DNA of 41,379 bases from Xanthoparmelia taractica (GCA_033085395.1 JANQBS010000309.1:1-41379), one strand, 5' to 3'; shown: positions 9,805 through 20,937, numbered from the stretch's first letter. The notes: generated by a model not told the origin, from the sequence alone. Made by a program: numbers and translations.

Positions 9805-11076
9805 GGGCTGGGCACGAACAGGACCGTTGCTTTTTGCGTGATAGACATCTAGATCCACATCCGCATTTTTGCATATAGAGAGGCGCGGGTGCATTATCAA
9901 CAGCTTTAATCTTCTACATTTTTTGAGGCAGAGTACTGAGCTTCAAGAAAGACTCGCTATACGTCGAGATTACTCTTATAGAGCCTCCATCATCAGCAAG
10001 TTCACCGTATGAACATCAATCGGACCCTTCAAATTCTAGCCTTTCCAACACTATTCTCACCTATTTCCCCCGTCATCCCAAACCAGCTCCCTCACCCTTA
10101 AGTAAAACCCCCCAATCTTACTCTCAAGACCACTAAGCAAGCCCCATGCAACCACGCCACCATCCAACCCAACCTCATCATCACAGCTCCCATGAGCACC
10201 GTCCCCAACAACTCCACCACGCAGATATTGCAGAAGACCATAGACCCATACTCCCACCATCCAACCAAACCTTGTATTGCCCCCATAACTCACTACTCAA
10301 GACCCAACCACGGATACGAACAACCTCCTCACTCATTCACTTATCCAACATCAATCGCAACTCAAACACCATACAAAACCTCAAAACCTCAAAAACCCAG
10401 TAGTACTACCGCGGTAAAAGAACAACCGCATGCTATCCCATTCACGTAGCGGTGCACAAACCCAATGTCTGTGATGAATAGGCGGGCTTCTGTTAGTATA
10501 TGATCTCGCTGCGCAGTGAATGGGACGGTATTGGGATCTACGTTGCGAGGGATATACGGGAGTTTATGTGTGGGGAGAGTAGATGTGTTGAAGGGGGCGA
10601 TGAAGAAGGGTAGAGGAGGTTAGGTAGAATGTGTCTTGGGTGATAGTTGGGGTATTATGGGCCTTAGGTGGTCGGGTTGTGATGGTGAGGAACAGATGGT
10701 TACGAGGAGTTTTAAAAATAAAGTGGGAATAAAGTGGGAAGGGAAATAGCTAGTATCTTCGTCCGATGATCATCTGAAAATGACAAGAGCGAAGACAGTT
10801 GAGATCCGAAGAGATAAGCAGGCAGCTATGATTATATCTTAACAAGCTAGCTTTGCAAAGACATAGGATATGCTACCCACGCAGCCAAAGCTTGTCACGA
10901 AAACTTTCGCCAGCCAGTTCGGGCATCTTGCCAATATGACAGCTAGAGGTCGAAGCACTTTCGAACTCAAGCATCGTTTGCAAGCATCGTTTCTCGTAGA
11001 AAAATTAAGAGCTGGACTTTTCAAGGTGCCGTGGAATGACCAGCGCCTGCCATATCCCTCCCATCTCGACTCCCGG
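9805..11076. other. Intergenic; C-rich ORF and no recognisable gene
   Basis: From about 10030 to 10420 the plus strand is rich in C and A with few G, so an 85-codon ORF (10192-10449, starting MSTVPNNSTTQILQ) stays open but has low complexity and no domain. From about 10470 to 10720 the bias flips to G-rich. I do not call a gene here. Confidence 0.45.
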
Positions 11077-13079
11077 CTATACCTCGTCCGGCAGACCCTC
11101 GAGATTCTGGAACATGCGGCGAGCAAACACGTACTCCCCATCATTTCTACAGGCTGGCAAAGCATCGATTTCCTCTTGAAAGGTTTCGTGATGCTCCCCG
11201 TCCCCTAGATACAGTTCTTGGCTTATGGCATTGTCGAAACAGGCTTGCAAAACCGCTTGGACGGTGCCACCTCGTTGTAGAAAGATTCTTGTACTAGGAG
11301 GCCATTCATTCTCATCGCGCTGAACAAAGAGGACGTTGTGTGTGATTGGAATCCATTTGGCTTGCAGATTTTTGGCGATGTATAAGAGAATGTTAACGAA
11401 TCCCGGGCGCATGGACTTGTTTGTCCGAAGGTTGCTTTTGACTCTTGGGGCAAGATATTTAAACATATGACTCCATCATCGGCTCCAGTGGTTCCCATCC
11501 TCTATATCATCATCTAACTCCTCGTGTTTAATGTCAGCTTGACACTCGAGTGCGAATGCCATGCGGGACTCAAGAAGCCGCCTAGACATTGTCCACATGT
11601 GCAGCCAAAAGTAAGTCGACTCAAGTCGCTGCGAGAAGGATCTTTCAGGCCTGATAGCAGTTTAATGCATTCGACTTGGCTGGATGTAAAGCCGTGAAAC
11701 ACGTCTGACATCACTATCTGTGCTAATTGATTTTGTCCCCATGTCCGATCCAATTCTAGCTGCGATTCTAAAGCCTCTAATGGTGTTTCTCCTTCGTGGT
11801 TGCGAGCCGACCGTACGGTTTCAGCAAGAGGTTGTCCGAGGGTCCAAGGAAGTGACTCGACCTTAGCTGTTCGATCTAACACATGCAGGATATTATTATT
11901 ATGCCTATCAGTGGAAACCCATGTGGGATCCGTCGCAGGAATAGACCGAAGACGGGCCTCCAATAGCTCCTTTATCTCACCATCATTATACTCCTTCGTT
12001 TCCCAATCGTTCGGTTGGGAAACAGGATCCATAAGCGGGAAGTCCTTGTCGGCTGCACGAGGGGTGAATCTTAAGGCCGGAGGGCGTATGTAATCATTTT
12101 GTGGCAGAAGTGAGTGGGATGCATGATCTGGGTCCCTTGCAAAGCAGAAGAACGCGCTCGAGCCAATGCGCCGGAAACCCATGGCTCTCCAGAAGTCCTC
12201 CAGTGCGCTCTGCTTCCTCTTATAGAATGGCTCCTGTTCGGTGGTCGAAAGTTTGCCAGCCTCAACTTCGAGATCGTGGGTTTTGAGAACAGAGGCCCAG
12301 ATGATAGCGAAGTCACAACCAGAAGATACTTTTTCATCTGGTCTAAGGACATTGTCCATTCGATCAAGGAAGTTATCGTCGATTTCTGTGGATCTCTCGC
12401 CTTCGGTACTAGTGTCTTCCCACACCTTTCCGTGTCGCTCCTTACGAGCAGCTCTGCGGTCTTTATCTTCTTGCATAGCAAGATTCTGGGCTTTCGCCCA
12501 AACTTGTTCGAAAAGCTTCTTTCCATAGCCCTTGCGCTGATAGCTTTCTTGGACTAAAAAGGTTTCGATAAGGAGGAATCGTCCTTCATTCAGCTCCGAC
12601 CCCGATACTCCTGTTCCCTTTTTGACAGGATGAGTCAAGAACTCGGACTTGAGGCAGCCCCACCGGTTGAAGACGTCAAAGCCAACGGTTGCAGTATCAT
12701 CTGAGATTTTCTCCATGTCACGGTGGAAAGTATCTCTAATGTAGTCGCGATCAATGAGTTTGGCTTCACAGAAGCCAACTGGAGGGGAGTCCACAGCGTC
12801 ATCCGCTTTCATTTGGATATTGATAGACTTGAGCACTAGAACTCGTCAACTATGTCAAGGTCCTCATCGTCCTCATCATGTTCGTCATTGTCTCGTCGCT
12901 CACTGAGCTCATCAAGACCTTCCAATGAGTCCTCGTCCAACGCCGGGTCCTCATATCCCTCCTTACTGGAGTCACTTGTCTCCTGTTTTTGATCGATGTC
13001 TACGGTATTACCAATATCGCCCTCGACCTCATTATTTTCTCCGTATGAACTTCCTGTCGCCCTTAGGGTTAGGGTTAGA
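11077..13079 (-). pseudogene. Broken GNAT-like acetyltransferase family gene
   Basis: The main open part (12836-11514; first ATG at 12812) has a GNAT-like motif A, QRKGYGKKLFEQ, after a GTGVSGSELNEGRFLLIE segment. It ends with FGCTCGQCLGGFL, a conserved block of a large fungal family with an N-terminal acetyltransferase-like domain. At 11564-11566 the frame is lost: the family sequence continues in the next frame as RMAFALECQADIKHEEL, as expected after deletion of one C. That frame then meets a TGA at 11478-11476, and continues as SNLRTNKSMRPGF...FLQRGGTV...CRNDGEYVFARR to 11077. Upstream, a very acidic stretch (EDDEDLDIVDEF, then TAG, about 13078-12842) is open in a third frame and begins inside a TTAGGG repeat. 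So there is one clear frameshift, one in-frame stop, and a probably truncated or broken N-terminus. Function of the family is not established. Confidence 0.75.
13063..13078. repeat. Interstitial telomere-like repeat at pseudogene 5' end
   Basis: TTAGGGTTAGGGTTAG, nearly three units, sits exactly where the acidic N-terminal reading frame of the GNAT-like pseudogene runs out. Confidence 0.8.
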
Positions 13080-14261
13080 AGTGCTTGAAGAAGTTGTTGA
13101 ATAACTAGGCCTAGAACAACTTGATTGAGTACTCTGAGGGGATCAACCTAGCTAAGAACTACTGGAGAGGAAATATCTAGTGCCAAGCCCACTAGTGTGA
13201 TAGGGCTGAATGCCCCTATTTTCAACAGAAGTCTTTTTCGGAGCAACATTGATCCACCTCGGCTTGGCATTCGGAGAGCAGATGCCAAAACCGTGACATT
13301 AGTACCGCCTCACCACCTAATTCCAATGCCAATGGCAGCCTTGAGAGCGTTCCGGAAGATGTGGCAGGCCGCACTGCATATGGGAAGTCTTTATAGCCGA
13401 TCACTCATTCACGTATTTGAATCCCAGGGTAATAAATCCGAAAAAGAACCTCGAGAGCCAAATCCACGTCGACCCTCTGAGCACCCAAATCTTCAGAACC
13501 GAACCGGTGTAAATTCGCAAGCTCTCAACGCTAGGCGAAAAGGCGTCAAGACTATAGCGAAATAGTCAGCGCTAGATATACAGCCTACTTCCAACCATTC
13601 TCACATCCTTGCGCGTTGAGATGCGCGAAGACCTTGATTTCTCGACAGCAATAAGCCCTAGAGCAGAAAATTATCCCTCCACTATTCAAACTTCGTACAA
13701 AGCTCGCTGTCTTTTCTCTCTTTTAAAGAAATCTGTAGAACGTCATTCGCCCCATTATTAAGATCTGCAACCGCTCCATGCTAGCCGCCCTTACCCTCGC
13801 AAGATTAGCACAAGCAAGCGCAGTCATAAGACTCATAGCCACTGACCTTATCGAGTTGCCCAAGCAGCCATCCTTCACCAAGGTGCTCCTCATCAACGAG
13901 CTACCTGTCTTTACAGACGATGTCTTCGCCGCTGTCAAAAGCGCTCAATCCTGACTTGAGACAACCATTGGGGCTGCGGCTGGATATCAAAGTTCGAGGA
14001 CTCAAGCAAAGGTGAACTGGAGCTGGTTCTCCGAGGGCTTGGTTTGGAGGAGGGATGATCAATGGCGAAGAAGGGGGTGCAGAAGCGGAGCTCGAGACCG
14101 GATTGTGGCAATGCAGCACCTGAGATTGCCGTCTGCACTGCTTTGAATTCGTTCAATATTTGGTCGGTGTACCGACGTCTAGATGGACCTCATAGCCATG
14201 TTAGTGGGTAGACCTGGTCTAATGATTTCTATGTACATGGTAGCGACCACTAAAAGCCCGT
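13080..14261. other. No recognisable gene
   Basis: ORFs of up to 122 codons (13197-13565, plus) carry no family signature. A 57-codon plus-strand ORF beginning at about 13780 (MLAALTLARLAQASAVIRL) is amphipathic but unassigned. Confidence 0.4.
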
Positions 14262-15521
14262 CTATATCCCTCGATTGAACTCTACCTTCCCATCTCTGCC
14301 GCCTTTCTCCCAAAACTGCTCTTCCAGAGACTTTGCTGACACTGCTTGTCTTTGGGGGAAGGCGGCTAAGGCGAGAGGGAGGGCGAAGATGGAAGTTGTA
14401 AGGATCAGACCTGCCTCTGTGTCAGTCAAACCCGGTTCCCTTAGTCGACGGTGCTATATACCTAGGTTTACGGGCAGCGTCATCCTCGGTCGCTGCCTGA
14501 GCCATTCTGTCTGCTGTAAACGCACCAGAATCAAAGGTGGCAGGACCATTATAGGCGTAGAGTTGAGCACCCTGCTTAGCGCTGTCTCCCCCACCGCCAG
14601 TGTGGCTGCTTTTCTGCTTTTCCCCAGGCTCTGCACTTGTGATCCATCCTTCTCTTTCTGTGCCTTTACTTCTTCACTCAGAGTTGGGAACACATCAATG
14701 CCTTGTCGAATCTCCTCTCCTCGCATCAGGAACACATTGAGGGCGCCAGCTGATGCGACGGCCGCAAATGGCACCAACCGAGTGAGAGTGGTCTTCGCAG
14801 TGGGCGAGAGGCGTTTGAGCCGGGGGACGATTGCGTTGAGCCCGAGCGCGACGGAGCAGGAAGCAGAGACAGCAAAGAGGTAGGACTTGACTATTGTAGG
14901 TGTCGAGAGAGGGGTAGATTTATTGGCGTTGGCGCTGTTGATGCCGACGTTGAGGGATTGGTTGATTATCTGCCACAGGAGGGTGCCTCTCGTCTGTGCG
15001 GTCATCAGCAAGGTCCTGGTAAGGGGCTAAAGGTAGCTATACCTGAAGGCCTGGCGTGAGCATGCCTGCCGTTACTATGAGGTTGGAGATGACAAAGCAG
15101 GACATGCGGAACGGCAGAAAAACGGGCTGGCCGGTATCTGAGATGTCAATTGGTGAAAAACCATGGAGGCTGTAGCGTCCTACCAGGGTGCAACGTAGAA
15201 TCGACTATCTTCTTTGCCCTCCATATCTCTGGGGTCATTGAGGTGATTTGTCCTTGCTTGTATGAGGAGACGAGCTTCTTGGCATTCTCAAGGCCCGAAG
15301 ACGAGACGAAGAGGGTTCTATGGCCTCCAACAATCAACACTCATCCAAAGTCTAAGGCTTATGACGGTATACCTACCACACCATCGTCTGGTGAGGTGGC
15401 CCCGAGTACATCCTCACCTGGGATCCGATATCTCGGCAGCTTGTTTCACGCGACCTAGGTAGGTATTGAGGTCGTACTGCGAAGCGGGGAGTTCGCGGTT
15501 CCCGGGAATGGAGGCTGACAT
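14262..15521 (-). CDS. Sideroflexin, mitochondrial inner-membrane transporter
   Basis: Five exons: 15521-15418, 15317-15184, 15137-15043, 14993-14462 and 14410-14262, giving 337 residues; all junctions are GT-AG and in frame. Sideroflexins are about 320-340 residues and carry amino acids such as serine into mitochondria (established for human SFXN1; the fungal homologue is FSF1). The start MSASIPGNRELPASQYDLNT is followed by YLGRVKQAAEISDPRTLF. The signature HPDTG is assembled across intron 2 (LHP | DTGQPVFLPFRMS). Next come NLIVTAGMLTPGLQTRGTLL, WQIINQSLNVGINSANANKS and VFLMRGEEIRQGIDVF, all typical. Hydrophobic helices include SYLFAVSASCSVALGLNAIV, VPFAAVASAGALNVFL and LILTTSIFALPLALAAF. 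The C-terminus LEEQFWEKGGRDGKVEFNRG is also conserved. No damage seen. Confidence 0.92.
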
Positions 15522-15689
15522 AGTAGCAGAGGAGGCCTGGTACGGCGCGAGGAAAGGCCAAGGCCCACGTCCAGATGTCTGAAAGACTCTACTAAACGAG
15601 ATATCTTGATGCTGCCAAGGAGATCAAAATCCATCCCGCCCTTATCCCCAATTAGGGATCGGGTAAGCGTCACCCTACCTTATTATCGC

Positions 15690-16860
15690 GCGATTTAAGA
15701 ATACTCTCTAAAGTGAAGATAAGCTACTGTCTAAATTTACCTTTCAATTAATTTATTAATCTTACTATAGTAAATATCTCGCTAAAAGCTTTATAGACGT
15801 TAATAAAAAAGAATTATACTATAACTTTTTATAGTTATAAACTAAGTATTATATAAAAAAATATTAATAATAGTATTTTTATTCTTTTAGTACTCTCGTT
15901 ATTTTCTAAATATATCTATATATTACTCGAGTTATTTTTATTCTTAAATCTTTTATTTTTATAATTAATTACTTAGTAATATTCTTAAGCTATATTATAT
16001 CTTTAAATATTAATTTAGAATTATAAGATTATAAAATTATAAGATTATCTAATACTCTTCTATTAGTTTACTATACTTAACTCTTTCTCTTATCTATAAC
16101 TTATTATCTATTTAATATATAAATCTCTATTATAAATTATCTACTCTTATTACGATTAGTAATCGGAAAGGTATAAACTAATATAAGATATAACTTTCTC
16201 GAATAGAATAATATCTACTTATATAATACGCTAAGTCTATTCGGGTAATAGACTAGCTCGAATAGAAAGGCGCTAGTCTCGCGCTAGCCCGAATAGACTT
16301 AGTTTACTATTTGATTCGTATGGAATTCGTAAAAAATCCCATACTCTTTCAATGGTATAGGATTTGACCCCCTCGATCCCATTTCAGATACCGAACCCAT
16401 ACTATCCCGATAGATGTATGTACTAGTATATCCCATACCTTTCCGGCCACTAGTTACGATACACATTAGCGTGACTGTGACACGCTTAGTTATAGCTCGT
16501 TTAGAGGCTTGGCAGCCCACATATCTAGCGATCAATACTCTAGATAGAATTATAATTCAATTATTATCTATATATCCCAGTCCTATCGTGATAACTCTTT
16601 TTCTATTCTAGAAATCTAAAAAATCTCTCTAATAAGTAATTACTATCTAGTAAGTTAATAAGATAAAATTATAAAAAGCTTCGCGATTTTTCTTAGGAAG
16701 TTAAAAGCTATTAAGAGAATAAGATAAGTAAGATCTAAGTCTTTAGAATTATTTAAAAATCTCGATCTTTAAGTTTCAGGACCCGTCTACGATTATCGAG
16801 ATATATTCTATCTAATTAATTAATCCGGGTTTTAGAAAAGAAGTTGTTCTGAAATAATTA
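15690..16860. repeat. AT-rich, RIP-like block
   Basis: Base composition changes abruptly near 15690, and TA- and AT-containing words dominate until about 16860, with no usable ORF apart from a 78-codon one (16535-16299). This is the usual look of a repeat mutated by RIP (C to T on both strands). The original element could not be identified. It contains a foldback at 16231-16302. Confidence 0.7.
16231..16302. repeat. 72-bp foldback inside the AT-rich block
   Basis: CTAAGTCTATTCGGG (16231-16245) is an exact inverted match of 16288-16302. Nested inside, AGACTAGC at about 16250-16257 pairs with GCTAGTCT at about 16272-16279. This could be a minimal MITE or a transposon end. Its GC content is higher than the surroundings. 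Confidence 0.65.
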
Positions 16861-17724
16861 ACAACGTGAATAAATTTCCTCGATAAGCGGCCTGCCGTAA
16901 CCGACGTAGGAGGTTCAATATGTCCTTCGATATGTCTGCTGAGTACAGATTAACTGATACTTTGGGTCTAGACTGGACTGCACAGATGAATATACGTTTG
17001 GCGCCGCATAAGCCAGGCACTCCGCCTAGGCTGGATCATCATGCAATGGCGAATTACTAAGAGACATTCACGGTGCTCTCAGAACACCTAACTCAGCTCT
17101 CTACATTGTCCACGACCAAAAATCCACTCTTCGCCGTCCCAAACGTGCAGGAAGAGTGTCGATGTAGCCTCAAAGGGAGAAGCCGTCCTGAAGAGCAATA
17201 ACAAAGCAATAGTAAAAAGCAACCTCGAGGTCGCCTTGGCGGCAGACATAATTCGGAAAACGGCACAGACTATAGGTTCGCTTCTTGTTTGATGCTGAAA
17301 TTAACAACCCCAATTTCGCGAGCTATCTGAGCAAACGGTACGTCCTCGGCTCCATGTTCCAGAGGTCAAATGGCGTGTGATTGTGGCTTTGCGGTCAAGA
17401 TTTGCGCACGTCTAAAACAGATATTGGGTTTCGATGAGCAAGGCATCAGTCGAAGAGGCTCTGAAAAATCCATAGACTACATGTAGTCCAACGGACATTG
17501 TCAAACCTGCCAACATTCTCTTTGACACCCATGACAGGTCCCTGCACAAGTAACCAGTTACACATCAGCAGCATTTTTCGAAAGTTTCTGTGGTGATCAT
17601 TGATGGCTACCAATAACACTAATGTCCGTCTGCATACGCCGCCTCAAAAACTGCATTGACTTAGATTTCCCCGTTTGACTACCTACTATATCCCCGCCTC
17701 TGGAATCCGACTTCCCTTCTGCCA
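16861..17724. other. Intergenic, no recognisable gene
   Basis: Normal base composition returns here. Only short ORFs are present. This is the 3' flank of the FAD oxidase. Confidence 0.5.
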
Positions 17725-19727
17725 TCAAGACGCAACCCTACACAACCTCCCCAGACCCTCAATCTCCCACTCGTCACTCCCTACGGCCGTCGTGGCGTAA
17801 AACACATCATTAGGATCATACTTTGCTTTGATAGCGCGCAAACGCTGATAATTGACACCGTAGAACGTGTCTTGCCAATTCGGCTGGTATGGATCGCCCT
17901 GCACTCATTCTCGTCAGCGCCTCTTGACACGATACTGAGTATTTAGTGCTCGGGACAGAGTAACGAGGAGGGGGATGGATTGTTTGCCTCGTTGAGATAA
18001 CACCCGGACCCCGGCGTAATAGCCTCTAATTGCGGCACAAGGACATTCGTCATTTCCTCCTGCAACTTCACCATCTCTGAAAGTGGCGCCGTGAAGTTCC
18101 AAGGCCTTTCCAACCATCAGTCTCTGTCTCTGCGATCCCATACTGCCTCCACCACAGCACCACTCCAGAGGACCACTCACGTCGTAATAATCGCATCGAC
18201 CAACGTATCCCTCCAAGCAGGCAGAACCGCATTGTCCACGTTCCCCGCCACACTCTTATTGACATTCAAGCCCACGCCCACGAGCACAGGCGACGACTCT
18301 TGATCATTGATGGTCCTGATCGCCGCGGTCAGAGCATCGTTGTTATTCTCGACCACCGACCGGGGAATCAAACGACCACCGTACTGCGCCGTGCTGACCT
18401 CGAGCGGGAGCTGAAACGTGTTGAACTCATCCAAGTACGTAGGAAACTCCGTCGGGCCCGTCATATTATACTCTATCCCCAGCCTATGCAACGAGTCCAG
18501 AAAAGGCTGTAGCAGCTCTCCAGCCTTTCCTGCTGAAATGCCCGGCCCCGTAAAAGGCGTCAGCATAAAAGCCGCGCTGCTGATGTAATAAACCGTCATG
18601 GCGCCAGCATCCACTATCCTGGGCAGATTCTCATGCCACGCCGTCACCGCCGCATAGAACGTCTCCTTCGCGATCCCCTCGCTCGAAAACGTAAGATTGG
18701 CCCCCGAAACGGGTATATCGACATGGGCTTTCGCCGTCAGCGACCACACGACGCCGTAGGTGCCGCCGCCGCCGCCGCTGAGCGCCCAGTACAGATCCGC
18801 GTGCTCGGCGTCGTCCGGACCGGCGCGCACAAAGTCCCCGGTTCCGGTCACAACTTCCCATTCCAGGGTCTGGTCGGCAGCCAGGCCGTACTTTGACGCC
18901 AGGGCCGAGTGGCCGCCGCCTTGCGTGTAGCCGCCGGCGAGGCCGACGGTGGGGCATTCGCCGCCCGTGACAGAGAGGCCGGCCTTTTGGGCGGCGGCGT
19001 AGGCTTCGAAGCCCTGGACGCCGGCGCCCATTTTTATGGCGGGGCCGGTGTACGAGAGGGTGTTGTGGGTGGGAAAGGAGATTGTTTTGAGGTGGTGGGT
19101 CCAGATCGCCAGGGCGAAGGCGCCGGTTGATTTTCCGTTGTAGCTGGTTGGGTTGGGGCTTGGTTAGGATGCTTGGCTGTTGTGGGATTTTGGAGCTGGT
19201 TGGTGGGGATGGATGCTACTTACTCGTGGCCGGTGTTGCGGATGACGAGCCTGATGTTGTTCTTCGTTGCGAATGCGATGCCTTTGGCTATATCCGACGG
19301 TTCGGTGACGTTGATTGCGTAATCTACGTAATTGCCCAAGGTGCAGGGTTGAGATTCTGGCGTGTAAGGGTCACAGCTTTGGTTGGCGAAGAAGGGTGCC
19401 ATGACCGATGAAGACGACATGTAGCTGCTACCATCAACATCTTAGGAGAGTTTCTCAATAGTTTAGCACTGACTGTTCTTGCGGCCAGACCCAATTCTCC
19501 TGCAAATTTTTGCAAACGGCGGCATTGAAATTTGGGTCGTGGCATGGTGATCCGAGTGGAACTGTTGCAACCAGTCTTCCACCCACCGAGCTGTTTAGCG
19601 CTGCCCATTCCGCTGGAGATGGCCAACATTCCTCTCCCGGGTAACAACGACACTCGGTTGTGGACGTCAGAGCCGTAGTGAACAGGTAGGTCAGGCCTAC
19701 AACCAGGGGTAGTCGTGATGAAAACAT
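17725..19727 (-). CDS. Secreted FAD-linked oxidase (berberine-bridge/GOOX type)
   Basis: Five exons: 19727-19474, 19424-19224, 19143-18181, 18105-17988 and 17898-17725, giving 569 residues in frame. The first ~20 residues (MFSSRLPLVVGLTYLFTTAL) are a signal peptide. The flavin loop RLVIRNTGHDYNGKS carries H151, the usual 8-alpha-histidyl FAD site. GGECPTVGLAGGYTQGGGHS carries C215, the usual second (6-S-cysteinyl) FAD link, so bicovalent flavin is likely. The BBE tail reads NWQDTFYGVNYQRLRAIKAK then YDPNDVFYATTAVGSDEW. Such enzymes oxidise sugars, alcohols or secondary metabolites outside the cell and release H2O2; the substrate is unknown. Intron 4 (17987-17899) appears to start with GC rather than GT (AACGAG|GCAAAC), has a CTGAC branch site about 20 nt before its GCAG end, and is needed to join the frame. 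No other damage is seen. Confidence 0.88.
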
Positions 19728-20227
19728 TGTTCAATCTGTGACCCCTTCCCGAGCGAATTTACCTTACCCTATATGATCTACACAGAAAGAGACAAAGTCA
19801 GGGGGGGAGAGAACCACAAATTTATAGGAGAAGATAGAAGAGAGATTGGCGGCCCAATAAGAAGCGGTAAAGGACTCTGTGAACTTCAATGGACGGCAAC
19901 ATAGAAGCGAGAGCATACATATCAATTTATCGTGAATTTATGTGGTGTTATCGTTGTTTACCCCGCGTGGAATCCCGACTTGTATATGCGCTAGGATCTG
20001 TAAGCACTAACAATCCGCTTTGCGCACGAAGCGAATACTCTCTAGCTCTTCACAACTCTTCCTCCATAGCCGGAGCCACAGTATAAAGTAGGTCTTCACC
20101 TGAAATTCTAGCTCACCGTTTCGCTCCATCGACGTCGGATCGACTTAAATCCGTATGCCTATGTTCTCTTGGCCTAAGTTGAAGACTCATAATATGACTT
20201 AGATATCCTTGACCTAAAGCCCAGATT
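19728..20227. other. Upstream region of the FAD oxidase, no gene
   Basis: Holds the minus-strand promoter of the oxidase; an AAATTTATAGG stretch near 19817-19827 is a possible TATA region. No ORF of note. Confidence 0.4.
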
Positions 20228-20322
20228 TGTTGGAAATTGCTGTAGCACTGTGTTGTAGCTATCCCGCAGGAGGGTCAAATAGGGGTATAAGTAGCCTCCA
20301 TACACTCATAGAAACAATCAAT

Positions 20323-20894
20323 CAGGGAACTTAATGGTCCGGACGGTCCGTCCAACGACCTCGGACGGTCCAAAATGAAGCTATACAAACAGTCCACAGT
20401 CCGTCCAGCCTCCTAGACCGTCCAATCTCATGTTGGACGGTCTGGACTATCAGTCCGAGGCCTCAATGAGTGCTTTCATTGCTCCATCCTCCATGGTACC
20501 AACAATCGCATGCAGATCTTCCTTCGTAAAGACACCCAATCGGAACCATGACTTCAGACACTTCAATATCTCAATGGTCTCACTCTGAAGCCTACCTCTA
20601 GAGTCAGAAACAGTGCATTTGGCCCCAGAAAACACTCGTTCTGGCTCCGCAGACATAGCTGAACCCTAAATTCGCCTTGAAAGAAGGCCGATAATTAGCC
20701 GAGTGCGAGAAATAATTGAATGATTATTTGCTACACCAACGATATTTGGACTATCAGTCCAGACCGTCCGTTCAGATCATCTAGACGGTCTGGACTGACA
20801 GTCTAAATATCGTTGGACGGTCCAACTGGACTAGTCCAGTTGGACCGTCTGGACCGATAGTCCGCAAAGTGGGGGCGGACTATTAAGTTCCTTG
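20323..20894 (-). mobile_element. Non-autonomous hAT transposon, 572 bp, with 8-bp TSD
   Basis: The ends CAGGGAACTTAAT and ATTAAGTTCCTTG are inverted with one mismatch (CAGGG versus CAAGG). The element is flanked by a perfect 8-bp duplication, CAATCAAT, at 20315-20322 and 20895-20902; 8 bp is the hAT hallmark. Inside, the minus strand encodes only the C-terminal dimerisation segment of a hAT transposase. Both subterminal regions are crowded with GGACGGTC/GACCGTCC words, likely transposase-binding repeats. Most of the transposase is missing, so it could move only with help from another copy. Confidence 0.9.
20450..20656 (-). pseudogene. hAT transposase C-terminal fragment
   Basis: 68 codons reading MSAEPERVFSGAKCTVSDSR, then GRLQSETIEILKCLKSW and FRLGVFTKEDLHAIV. 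This is the hAT-C dimerisation region (SAxxERxFS...R..L....E...CLKSW). The rest of the protein, including the DDE catalytic residues, is absent. A related, heavily mutated version lies at about 38510-38700 in the same orientation. Confidence 0.88.
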
Positions 20895-20937
20895 CAATCA
20901 ATCCTTCATCCTCCCTCTCAATATCTCCAACAAGGTT

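Larger units (their letters stand above)
20228..20932. mobile_element. Solo LTR interrupted by a hAT element
   Basis: Begins TGTTGG and ends CCAACA, exact inverted termini. Without the inserted hAT element and its target duplication the LTR is 125 bp. It matches the solo LTR at 270-413 closely, including the stretch AAATAGGGGTATAAGTAGCC and the end CTCTCAATATCTC. Flanking bases AGATT (20223-20227) and AGGTT (20933-20937) are a probable 5-bp target duplication with one change. Confidence 0.75.

Noticed and set aside
11514..12836. Calling the 440-codon ORF an intact gene
   Set aside because: The conserved family sequence continues past its stop in another frame, and the acidic N-terminal part is in a third frame, so it is better called a pseudogene.
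13063..13078. TTAGGG tract as a true chromosome end
   Set aside because: Fewer than three units, with ordinary sequence on both sides. It is interstitial.
14275..14883. 202-codon plus-strand ORF
   Set aside because: It is the antisense shadow of exons 4 and 5 of sideroflexin, which has clear family motifs.
16299..16535. 78-codon minus-strand ORF in the AT-rich block
   Set aside because: It ends at the foldback, has no recognised domain and lies within mutated repeat DNA. Chance or relic.
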